From contig JAEYQF010000074.1 in the NCBI GenBank assembly GCA_023410155.1, positions 1 through 7,647 on the forward strand: a stretch of 7,647 bases of DNA, read 5' to 3'. Made by a program: the position numbers and the translations under genes. The notes below the pieces were generated by a model. That model was not told where the DNA came from. It saw only the letters and a program-made list of their open reading frames with translations, and made no database searches. The DNA is from Verrucomicrobiota bacterium (GTDB lineage: Bacteria; Verrucomicrobiota; Verrucomicrobiia; Opitutales; Opitutaceae). Positions 1-6,785 of this stretch are shown here, in pieces (position 1 is the stretch's first letter; each line of letters starts with the position of its first letter).

Positions 1-21
1 GGGAGATGGGGCGAAAAATCT

Positions 22-675
22 TCACCGCGTGGATGTGTCGACGTCATGCGACACTGGCGCAATCGCAAAGATTCGTTTCGCGCTGATCGCATGCAAAGTT
101 TCCCCGCTTGTCACCCGCCACGCCGCGCCCGCGGCCCACGGCGAGAAGGCTGGCAGCACCCAGCGGCGCGCGCTCGTCACCAACGCGGGCAGTTTCAATC
201 TCGTGCCCGCGCCATCCCGCCACACGACTGCCGGGTGCAAGTGACCGATCACTTCGATCGCGCCCTCCGGCACCTCGATCGGCGTGTCGCCATGGTGGAA
301 AAGATACGTCCCGCGCACCACGGATGACACGCAGCCGTCGAACTGCCAGCGCGCGTCGTGATTGCCGCGCACCGCGACCACCGGCACGCTCGCTTCCCGC
401 AAGAAACGCTCCGCCCCCGCACGACCTTCCGCGGCGTGCAGGCAATCGCCGAGCCAGATCATTTCCCTCGGAGAGTAGTCTGCGATCAGCGCGCGCAGGC
501 GCTGCTCGATCAGCTCGTCGCCCCACACCGGCACGAGATTGCCGCGCGCGCGATGGGCGGCTGAGTAACCCCAGTGCAGATCCGCAACGACGAGCAAACG
601 TGCAGCCTCCAGCCAGAGCGCGAGCCGCGCATCGATCCAGGCGCCTGGTGAAAACTCCCAGCGCACGATACTCAT
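22..675 (-). CDS. pdeM: Ligase-associated DNA damage response metallophosphoesterase (PdeM / MPE)
   Basis: A 217-residue calcineurin-like phosphoesterase, predicted to be a cytoplasmic Mn-dependent DNA nuclease/phosphodiesterase. The metal-site motifs appear in family order: DLHWGY (D32, H34), LGDCLH (D77), GNHD (N105, H106), FHHGD (H127/H128) and GHLHP (H145, H147). The early DLHWGY and late GHLHP blocks are typical of the family found beside ATP-dependent ligase, Exo and Lhr-Core genes. Length is normal and no key residue is missing. The ATG at 675 is chosen because a purine-rich GAAGGA lies four bases upstream and the MSIVRWEF N-terminus leads straight into the first beta strand. It is last in the cluster, 279 bp after the helicase stop, across a tandem repeat array, so it may be transcribed separately or less strongly. 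Known: the P. putida homologue is a Mn-dependent DNA nuclease. Inferred: same role here. Confidence 0.93.
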   Translation of the reverse strand: MSIVRWEFSPGAWIDARLALWLEAARLLVVADLHWGYSAAHRARGNLVPVWGDELIEQRLRALIADYSPREMIWLGDCLHAAEGRAGAERFLREASVPVVAVRGNHDARWQFDGCVSSVVRGTYLFHHGDTPIEVPEGAIEVIGHLHPAVVWRDGAGTRLKLPALVTSARRWVLPAFSPWAAGAAWRVTSGETLHAISAKRIFAIAPVSHDVDTSTR

Positions 676-679
676 ATCA

Positions 680-685
680 TCCTTC
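680..685 (-). promoter_or_regulatory. Shine-Dalgarno-like site of pdeM
   Basis: On the minus strand GAAGGA lies four bases before the pdeM ATG at 675. It is the only clear Shine-Dalgarno-like sequence before any gene in the window. It supports this ATG as the start and independent ribosome loading on pdeM, in contrast to the helicase and Exo-Lig genes upstream. Confidence 0.55.
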
Positions 686-735
686 GCTCGTTAAACGCAG
701 CCCTGCCGCGATCCACCCTCCCGACCGCGCACGTC

Positions 736-902
736 CCGAATGGCGGCGATGTTCGGACCGAGTCGCGCCAGGGTGCTTCCCGAGTCGGGCCGGTGTCTGT
801 GCCGAGTCGCACCCGTGTGTGGACCGAGTCGCACCCGTGTGTGGACCGAGTCGCGCCACGTTGCGTCCCGAGTCGCGCCGAGGTGCGAGCAATGTCGCGC
901 CC
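736..902. repeat. Tandem array, 22-bp period, about eight units
   Basis: Eight units start at 736, 758, 780, 802, 824, 846, 868 and 890, exactly 22 bases apart. Read on the plus strand, each has a conserved 13-base core, CCGAGTCGCRCCV, followed by nine more variable bases. The units at 802 and 824 have identical cores, and the nine bases after the 802 and 824 cores (815-823 and 837-845) are identical, gtgtgtgga. The first (736) and last (890) units are degenerate, as expected at the edges of an array. The core contains the near-palindrome CGAGTCG. The array fills most of the helicase-pdeM gap (676-954), in which I see no credible gene. It is not CRISPR: the variable part is too short and is itself partly repeated. 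Function is unknown; a minisatellite-like array or a set of helically phased protein-binding sites (22 bp is about two turns) would both fit. Confidence 0.9.
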
Positions 903-954
903 CGGCGCACCCAGTTCCACCTGAGCCACACTGCCGGACGGCACCGAGAATACG

Positions 955-3654
955 TCAACTAATAGCTGACGTTGTAGCGGTGCCATACATCTGGTGGTAG
1001 AGGCGTTCGATGGTGGTTTCGGGATCTTCGAGGGTCATGGTTTCCTTGATTTTGCTGACGTAGATGCCGAAGGAGAACGGGCTCACTTTTTCGAGTTCCC
1101 GCAAGTCCCACGCGAGGGTTGGCACTGTATCCAGAAACTGGAGCGCACGGGGCAGATCGAGGAAGCGCTGAGTGGCCTCGGCATACGCTTCGACGAGCAG
1201 CGGATGATCGGGCTCGTGCTGGCGCAGCACTTCGAAAATGATCTCGGCGCTCCATTGCAGCATGCGCGTGCCGCGCTCCACGCCGCGGGTGCGCCGCGGC
1301 ACCATGAGGCCCGTCTGCGCCACGCCGCGAAACTGCCATTTCACCAGCGAAGCTTCGGCGAGCGCGGCGCGCAGTGCGTCCTCCGCGCCTTCGCGCCGGA
1401 AGAGGTGCGCGAGCTCTTCGCGCGTCATCACCTGAAACGAGCGGAGGCTCAGGAGGAATCCGTAGTCGTCGATGGTGGCGAGCGCGTTGCCGCCCTTGGT
1501 TTCCTGCACGCGCTGCGCGACGATGCGGGAGAGGGCGTCGTTGGCCGAGCGACCGATCAGCGCATGGAAGAAATAGTGCACGAGATCTCCCTCGCGGAAG
1601 ACCTCGATGAGGAATTTCTCGGCGGTCGGGATCACGGATATCTGCGCCTGCAACGCGAAGTGCTGCGCAAGGGCCGTGGCGTTGGCCCGCGAGAGGTCGT
1701 ATTCGGAAAGCAAATACTGCACGGCCTCGTCCTCGCCGTGAGCGAGCTCAAGGCGGCGGGCGAGCCCGGTTCGCAGGCGCACGACTTCGGCGGCGAGGCC
1801 GGACGCGAGCGGCATCTTGTTCGCATACCAGCGTGGCACGGTGGGGAGCTGGTTGTCCGCGGGCGCGACGTGGGCGGTGAGGAGATGGCTTTTGACGAGC
1901 CGCACGCAGCGGCCGTTGAGCACGAAAACATCACCCGGGCGCAGGCCCTTCATGAAATTCTCCTCCACCTGGCCGATGGCGCGACGCTTCAGGATCACAC
2001 GCACCATGCTCTCGGTGTTGATCGTGCCGATGTTCTGGTAGAAGTCGCGGGCGACGCGCGGGAGCGTCAGGGCAAGATGTCCGTGCTCGTCGATCCGGAT
2101 TTTACCGAAGGTGCCGGCGTAGTTGCGCTCCAGCGAAGCGCCGCCGCCGTGCAAGTAGCGCACCACGCGGTCGAACATGGCGCGATCGAGGGTGCGAAAC
2201 GGGTAACTACGGTGCAGCAGGGCCAGCGCCTCCTCGGGCGTGACGCTCTCGAACACGGCCAGGCCCACGAGGGTCTGCGCGAGCACATCGCGAGGGTTTT
2301 CGGGAATTTTCACCGGCTCGAGCTCGCGACGGGCCATCATGCGGGCGGTCACGGCGCATTCGGCGAGGTCGTTGATGTTGCTGGCGACCAGCACGCCGTG
2401 ACTCGTCCGCCCCATGGAGTGACCTGAGCGGCCGAGTCGCTGGAGCGCACGGGCGACGCCTTTGGGCGCGGACACCATCACGACGAGGTCGATGGAGCCG
2501 ATGTCGATGCCCATCTCGAGGGAGGTTGAGCAGACAACAGCGCGCAGTTCGCCACGCTTCAGGCGATCCTCGATCTCAAGCCGCACGCTGCGATCGAGCG
2601 AGGCGTGGTGCACCTCGATCTGCGAATCGAGTTGGGGGAGGAGTTGTTTGAGCCGCAGCCCGATCGATTCCGCGCCGCTGCGAGTATTGGTGAAGATGAG
2701 CGTCGTCTCGTGGCGGAGGAGCAGATCGCCCAGCTCGCGGAGCACACGCGTGGCGGTGTAACCGGCCGGTGGATACGCATTGGCGCGGAGCGGAGAGAAG
2801 ACTTCGATGCGGGCGGGCTTGCGCTCGATGATCTCGATGATCCGGCACTCGCGGCCGGGACCGACGAGAAACTCGGCGAGCGTGTCCAAGGGGGAAACGG
2901 TCGCGGACAGGCCGATGCGGGTGAGGCGCGCCGGGCGCGCGGAGATCGGAGTTGGGAGATCGGGGTTGGGCTCTGGTTTCTCTGTTGCCGCCTGTTGGAG
3001 TCCGTTCGCTGAACCGGACGCCAGCGGAGTGGCGTCTGTCGCGTCAGAGTTCGGCTGGGGAATCCCTGCAATCTCCTCGAGCCGTTCGGCCGCGACCATC
3101 AGCATCGAGCCGCGCTTGTTTTCGGCGAGGGCGTGCAATTCGTCGGCGATGAGGAAGCGCGTGGCACGAAACGCCGAGAGCCAGCCGGGCTGGCTGAGCA
3201 GGAGCGTGAGACTCTCGGGCGTGGTGACGAGGAGGTGCGGCGGTTTGCGGCGCTGTTTCGCACGTTCGGCCTGGGTCGTGTCGCCCGAGCGCACGCCGAC
3301 GCGCACCCAGTCCCAGCCCAGTTCCGCAAGCGGCTCCTGGAGATTTTTCTGCAGATCGTAGGCGAGCGCGCGCAGCGGGGAGACATAGACCGCGACGATG
3401 CCGTTGGGCAGGTCGTGCGACGCGTGCAGCCGCGCGAGGTGATCAAAGATGCCGAGAAAGGCGGCGAGGGTCTTTCCGCTGCCGGTGGGCGACGAGACGA
3501 GCACGGAGCGGCCCGAGAGGATTTCGGGAATCGCTTGGAGCTGCGCGGGAGCGAAGTGACCGAAACGGCCGCGGAACCACGCGGAAAGTTCCGGCGACAA
3601 GGTGGAGAAGAGCCCGGCGTCGGTGACCGTCGCAGAGGTGAGCTTCGTGAGCAT
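955..3654 (-). CDS. lhr: Ligase-associated DEXH-box DNA helicase (Lhr-Core)
   Basis: An 899-residue superfamily 2 helicase, predicted to be an ATP-driven 3'-5' translocase that unwinds DNA (or RNA:DNA) for the partner nucleases and ligase. Motifs in order: Walker A PTGSGKT (56-62), Ia SPLRALAYD (92-100), TTPESL (144-149), motif II DELH (171-174), motif III GLSAT (248-252), motif IV IFTNTRS (320-326), motif V STSLEMGIDIG (376-386) and motif VI QRLGRSGH (405-412). The rest matches the Lhr-Core layout of winged helix plus a large C-terminal domain, and lacks the long C-terminal extension of full-length Lhr. The protein is somewhat longer than the roughly 820-850 usual for this group, largely because of a low-complexity insert at about residues 198-240 between motifs II and III. 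The ATG at 3654 lies nine bases after the Exo-Lig stop with no Shine-Dalgarno, suggesting translational coupling in one operon. All catalytic motifs are intact, so the gene is probably functional. Confidence 0.95.
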   Translation of the reverse strand: MLTKLTSATVTDAGLFSTLSPELSAWFRGRFGHFAPAQLQAIPEILSGRSVLVSSPTGSGKTLAAFLGIFDHLARLHASHDLPNGIVAVYVSPLRALAYDLQKNLQEPLAELGWDWVRVGVRSGDTTQAERAKQRRKPPHLLVTTPESLTLLLSQPGWLSAFRATRFLIADELHALAENKRGSMLMVAAERLEEIAGIPQPNSDATDATPLASGSANGLQQAATEKPEPNPDLPTPISARPARLTRIGLSATVSPLDTLAEFLVGPGRECRIIEIIERKPARIEVFSPLRANAYPPAGYTATRVLRELGDLLLRHETTLIFTNTRSGAESIGLRLKQLLPQLDSQIEVHHASLDRSVRLEIEDRLKRGELRAVVCSTSLEMGIDIGSIDLVVMVSAPKGVARALQRLGRSGHSMGRTSHGVLVASNINDLAECAVTARMMARRELEPVKIPENPRDVLAQTLVGLAVFESVTPEEALALLHRSYPFRTLDRAMFDRVVRYLHGGGASLERNYAGTFGKIRIDEHGHLALTLPRVARDFYQNIGTINTESMVRVILKRRAIGQVEENFMKGLRPGDVFVLNGRCVRLVKSHLLTAHVAPADNQLPTVPRWYANKMPLASGLAAEVVRLRTGLARRLELAHGEDEAVQYLLSEYDLSRANATALAQHFALQAQISVIPTAEKFLIEVFREGDLVHYFFHALIGRSANDALSRIVAQRVQETKGGNALATIDDYGFLLSLRSFQVMTREELAHLFRREGAEDALRAALAEASLVKWQFRGVAQTGLMVPRRTRGVERGTRMLQWSAEIIFEVLRQHEPDHPLLVEAYAEATQRFLDLPRALQFLDTVPTLAWDLRELEKVSPFSFGIYVSKIKETMTLEDPETTIERLYHQMYGTATTSAIS
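2942..2969. repeat. 14-bp direct repeat, two copies, inside the helicase gene
   Basis: Two adjacent 14-base units, 2942-2955 (gagatcggagttgg) and 2956-2969 (gagatcggggttgg), differ at one position. They lie at the 3' end (in gene direction) of the insert in the helicase gene and encode part of PNPDLPTPIS. A 14-base unit is not a multiple of three, so the copies are read in different frames. This looks like repetitive DNA that has become coding rather than a duplicated peptide. Confidence 0.7.
3017..3036. repeat. Perfect 7-bp-arm palindrome in the helicase insert (REP-like)
   Basis: GACGCCA (3017-3023) and TGGCGTC (3030-3036) are perfect inverted repeats around the six-base loop gcggag. The flanking bases 3016 and 3037 could add a G-U pair in RNA. 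It encodes ATPLASG, residues 207-213 of the helicase, at the centre of a segment that the Lhr-Core fold does not need. The shape resembles a short interspersed REP-type element that landed in frame. Whether it is repeated in the genome cannot be seen from this window. Confidence 0.55.
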
Positions 3655-3663
3655 CGCGGGCGA

Positions 3664-6447
3664 TCAGCGTCGGGCGGCAAACGCGGGCGGAGCCGCGAGG
3701 CGGCGGCATGTTTCCAGGGTGTCGATTTCCGCCGGTGTCTTATCCGCACGGATACGGGCGATGCGCGGGAACCGCAGGGCAAAACCGCTCTCGTGGCGGT
3801 CGCTGGGCTGGATCGAGTCGAAGGCGATTTCGAGCACGGTGTCGGGCACGACGCGGCGGAATCGGCCGTGAACCTCGAGCGTGTGATCGAGGAAATGCTG
3901 CGTGAGATGGATGATTTCGGCATCGGTGAGTCCCGAGTAGGCCTTGCCGACGGTGAGCAGGCGGTTGCCGTTTTCCTCGTCGCGGATCGCAAACGTGTAG
4001 TCGCTGAGCACGGCATGGCGTTTGCCATGGCCGTATTCGGCGCCGACCACGACGACATCGAGCGTGGCGTAGGCCTTCTTGAGTTTTAGCCAGGCCAGTC
4101 CGCGGCGGCCCGGGGTGTAGGCGCTCTGCGGATCCTTGGCCATCAGCCCTTCGTTGCCGCGCTGGCGGGCGGCGAGGAAGGCGGCGTCGATCTCGGCGGC
4201 GGTCCAGACGTGCTGAACGGGAGCGAGAGGAAAACGTGCACTGAGCGGAGTGGGCAAGGGAGAGAGCAAGGCGGTCAGTTCCTCGCGACGCTCGGCGAGC
4301 GGAGTCTTGAGCAGCGTGCGTCCATCGCGCCAGAGCAGATCGTAGCAGGAGAGCGACACGGGGATCTCGGAGCCGAGGAAGAAGTCGTCGCCCCCTTTTC
4401 GGCCCAGGCGTTTTTGCAATTCCGCAAACGGCAGCGCGCGTCCGTCGCGCCACGCGAGCAGTTCGCCATCGATGATCGCGTCGCCGGGCAGTTCGCGGGC
4501 GGCGGCGGCGAGTTCGGGAAACGTTTCCGTGATCCGGTTCAGGTCGCGGGAGTAGAGTTCCACGCGCGTGCCGGCCTTGTGGAGCTGACAGCGGATGCCG
4601 TCGTATTTTTCTTCGAGCCAGATCGAGACCGGAGTGGTGGAGGGCTCGAGTGGCGCGCCGGAGGAGGCGCTTCGGCCGGCGGCGAGTTCGCTGAAGCGCG
4701 CGACGATCGCGTCCGCTGTCGGCTCGGGGCTCGCGAGCATGAACTGGAGCGGATTGAAAACGCGCAGCTGAATCGTGTGCAGCTCGCCGGCTCGCGCAGC
4801 GCGAACGACCGCAGCGATGTCGCCGCACAGCATGTTGGCTTCGCGCACTTCATCGAGCGTGCGACCGCTGGCGACGGCGATCGCCTCCTCGAGCAATCCC
4901 ATTTTCAAGCCGATGCGCAGATCGCCGGTGATGATCTTCACGAGATAACGGATCTCGCCCGTGGAGAGCGTGCGGAAACGCTCGCGCAGAAGTTCGAGTT
5001 TCGCGGCAGGCCCGCGCGCGGCGGCGACTTGATCGAAGAAGGTGGCGAGCTCGCCGAGTGGGCATGGTCGGGGCGAGGTTTTGCCCACGAGCACCGCGCC
5101 GGTGGCGTCACCTGCATCGGCGAACCGGTTGTAGGCCTCGCGGTAGGCAGATTCGCTGCCGGGCGCGAGTTCGAGCACGGCGCGTTTCACGATCGACCAG
5201 CCAAGCGTGAGCGTGCGCGGATCGCTCTGCGGGAAAGGCCGCCCGGTGAGGAACACGGCGGCGATGGCAGCATCATCCGTGTGAAGGGCGCGGAGATACG
5301 CCTGCAGAAGGGCGATCTTCTCGAGTTTGGCGGCGGTGGCTTTCACCGCATCGGCGACCTCGACGAACCGGGCAAATGCTTCGGTGGCGATCGGCGCCGG
5401 CGATGCTTCGGGAGAATCGGCGGATTCTTCGACCACTGGTGCGGACGCCGCCACGCTCGTGCGCGCAAGACCGAACTCAAGTTGGTTATCCTGATTGATC
5501 GCCCACGCTTCGATGCCCCGGTCGCGGAGCGTCTGCGCAAACTCGCGCGAGAATCCGTGCAGGGTCAGGACCCGTTGTGGCGCGACTCGCTCCACGAAGC
5601 GGAGCAGGTCGGCATAGTCGGCGTGATCGGACAGCGGGAACGCGGCGTCGCATTGGTAGCGATAGATCGCGCCCGGATCCATCGCCCAGCCGGTGATCAT
5701 CGCGGTGCGACGCTGCGGGATTTTGCGGATGAACGACGAGTCGCGCGCCTGCGGCGGACAGATCACCACGTGTCCGGCGAGTTCCTCGGCGTCGAACTCG
5801 CGGTAAGGTGGGAAGGTGAGCCCCATCTCCTCGTAGATCCGCGTGAGTTTGCAGGTCTGCGGATGCAGCATCACCGGCAGGCGCGCTTCGGACAGTCCGC
5901 TCAGGAGCTCCTGGCTCTTGCCGAGACTGTAGCCGAACAGCACCGGCGTCTCGCCGTTGGAGAGTGTTTCCTCGCAGAAGTGCGAGATGGCGCGAAGGAC
6001 GTCGACGGTCGGCGGAAACACATACTGGGGCCGGCCGAAGGTCGTCTCCATGATGAGCGTGTCGGCGTGTGGTGTGGCACACGGTTCAGCCGAGAGACCC
6101 GGGCGAAGTTTGAAGTCGCCGGTGTAGAGCAGTGAGCCGTGGTGCTCGTGAGTGAGCAGCGCCTGGGCGGAACCGTAGATGTGTCCGGCGGGATGCAGCG
6201 TAATCGCGCAGGTGGCGGTCAGCGATTCGGTCTGACCGAACGGAAGGACATGTTCCGTGCGCTTCGCGGGCAGACGTGCACGCATCAGCCGGGCGGTGCC
6301 GGCGGACGCGATGATTTCGCGGTGTTCGGCCACGTGATCGAAATGCGCATGCGACACAAACGACCGTGCCACGGGGAAATGTGCGTCGAGCCACCAGCCG
6401 ATTTGGGGCAGCCACACGCCATTGCGAAACTCGATTTGCCAGCTCAT
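3664..6447 (-). CDS. Fused beta-CASP exonuclease and ATP-dependent DNA ligase (Exo-Lig)
   Basis: A 927-residue fusion of two normally separate enzymes of the ligase-associated repair cluster. Residues 1-326 form a metallo-beta-lactamase/beta-CASP nuclease: SHAHFDH (32-38; H33, H35, D37, H38), PAGHIYGSAQ (H89), YTGDF (D111), METTFG (E134), GYSLGKSQE (172-180), PLSDHADY (H275) and TLHG (H297). An Ala/Pro/Glu/Ser-rich linker (about 327-356) follows. The ligase begins with an N-terminal DNA-binding domain (about 357-600). Its adenylation domain has EEKYDGIR (nucleotidyl lysine K614), YSRDLNRITETFPEL, IIDGEL (E662), SCYDLLW, EGLMAKDP and WLKLKK. An OB-fold (about 796-915) ends with motif VI, LRFPRIARIR. 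The ATG at 6447 is preferred to an in-frame upstream one at 6588: the nuclease fold starts at MSWQIEF, and the longer form would overlap the zinc-ribbon gene and add an unrelated 47-residue tail. No Shine-Dalgarno is visible. Both halves keep their catalytic residues, so one protein should trim DNA ends and seal nicks. Confidence 0.94.
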   Translation of the reverse strand: MSWQIEFRNGVWLPQIGWWLDAHFPVARSFVSHAHFDHVAEHREIIASAGTARLMRARLPAKRTEHVLPFGQTESLTATCAITLHPAGHIYGSAQALLTHEHHGSLLYTGDFKLRPGLSAEPCATPHADTLIMETTFGRPQYVFPPTVDVLRAISHFCEETLSNGETPVLFGYSLGKSQELLSGLSEARLPVMLHPQTCKLTRIYEEMGLTFPPYREFDAEELAGHVVICPPQARDSSFIRKIPQRRTAMITGWAMDPGAIYRYQCDAAFPLSDHADYADLLRFVERVAPQRVLTLHGFSREFAQTLRDRGIEAWAINQDNQLEFGLARTSVAASAPVVEESADSPEASPAPIATEAFARFVEVADAVKATAAKLEKIALLQAYLRALHTDDAAIAAVFLTGRPFPQSDPRTLTLGWSIVKRAVLELAPGSESAYREAYNRFADAGDATGAVLVGKTSPRPCPLGELATFFDQVAAARGPAAKLELLRERFRTLSTGEIRYLVKIITGDLRIGLKMGLLEEAIAVASGRTLDEVREANMLCGDIAAVVRAARAGELHTIQLRVFNPLQFMLASPEPTADAIVARFSELAAGRSASSGAPLEPSTTPVSIWLEEKYDGIRCQLHKAGTRVELYSRDLNRITETFPELAAAARELPGDAIIDGELLAWRDGRALPFAELQKRLGRKGGDDFFLGSEIPVSLSCYDLLWRDGRTLLKTPLAERREELTALLSPLPTPLSARFPLAPVQHVWTAAEIDAAFLAARQRGNEGLMAKDPQSAYTPGRRGLAWLKLKKAYATLDVVVVGAEYGHGKRHAVLSDYTFAIRDEENGNRLLTVGKAYSGLTDAEIIHLTQHFLDHTLEVHGRFRRVVPDTVLEIAFDSIQPSDRHESGFALRFPRIARIRADKTPAEIDTLETCRRLAAPPAFAARR

Positions 6448-6518
6448 GGGGCGGGAGCAGGAGAAAGGATGCGAGCCAGCGTCCAACGCAAGTGACGCCT
6501 GCGCGTGCAACCCGCGAT
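6448..6518 (-). other. 71-bp intergenic region upstream of Exo-Lig
   Basis: This is the only gap between the membrane-protein pair and the repair cluster, so any promoter of the cluster that lies outside coding sequence must be here. On the minus strand I see two TTGC-type hexamers (TTGCAC, TTGCGT) but no matching TATAAT-like box at proper spacing. There is no CTGT-N8-ACAG LexA operator. The 20 bases before the ATG at 6447 are pyrimidine-rich (tttctcctgctcccgcccc) and hold no Shine-Dalgarno. A weak five-base stem (GCGTC/GACGC, ten-base loop) is too poor to call a terminator. Confidence 0.35.
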
Positions 6519-6785
6519 TCAGTTCAAGCCGAGCGTGCCGAGACCGAGCAACAGTAGCAACCCCACCGCAACCGCCCACCAATACCACGGAATCCCCGCG
6601 GTGGGCGGACGTGCGGCCCGTTGCGCGGAGGACTCATCCTCGGGCAACTCGAGTCCGTCGTAAACGCTGGACTCACGCCAGCCGGTGCGTTCGTCGGCGC
6701 CGCACTCCGGACAGGCGCGGGCGTGCGGCGGGATGTCGGCGCCGCACTGAGCGCACTCAGGCGGTGGGCGGAGCGAGCGGGACAT
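6519..6785 (-). CDS. Small zinc-ribbon protein with C-terminal membrane anchor
   Basis: An 88-residue protein of unknown function. Residues 11-28 form a compact four-cysteine zinc ribbon, CxxC (C11, C14) and CxxC (C25, C28), in the context ECAQCGAD and ACPECGADERTGW. A polar segment rich in acidic residues (YDGLELPEDESS, about 42-53) follows. Residues 66-86 (starting IPWYWWAVAVGLLLLLGLG) form one hydrophobic helix ending almost at the C-terminus, so it is probably tail-anchored with the ribbon in the cytoplasm. The start codon lies 29 bases inside the permease gene, which suggests co-transcription and possibly translational coupling; no Shine-Dalgarno is seen. The intact Cys pairs and natural domain order argue that it is real and not a shadow frame. 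Nothing in the sequence ties it to the repair genes downstream. Its substrate or partner is unknown. Confidence 0.82.
   Translation of the reverse strand: MSRSLRPPPECAQCGADIPPHARACPECGADERTGWRESSVYDGLELPEDESSAQRAARPPTAGIPWYWWAVAVGLLLLLGLGTLGLN

Noticed and set aside
736..902. CRISPR array
   Set aside because: The conserved part is only 13 bases and the variable part nine bases, two of which are identical; no cas genes are nearby.
932..943. Hairpin TGCCGGACGGCA just downstream of the helicase stop as a terminator
   Set aside because: The stem is four to five base pairs with a tiny loop and no T-run follows on the minus strand.
108..962. A 284-codon plus-strand frame covering pdeM and the tandem array
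   Set aside because: The first part is antisense to pdeM and the rest is translated repeat DNA; the product is Arg/Pro/Ser-rich without a fold.
994..2427. A 477-codon plus-strand frame opposite the helicase, and a similar one at 3133-4089
   Set aside because: Both are shadows of the helicase and Exo-Lig reading frames and show no recognisable motif.
4210..6135. A 641-codon open frame on the plus strand opposite Exo-Lig
   Set aside because: It is antisense to a gene with full catalytic motifs. Its translation is rich in Arg, Glu, Gly and His with no domain, the usual shadow pattern of GC-rich genes.
6448..6588. N-terminal extension of Exo-Lig to an upstream in-frame ATG at 6588
   Set aside because: The extra 47 residues do not belong to the nuclease fold and would overlap the zinc-ribbon gene; family alignment begins at MSWQIEF.
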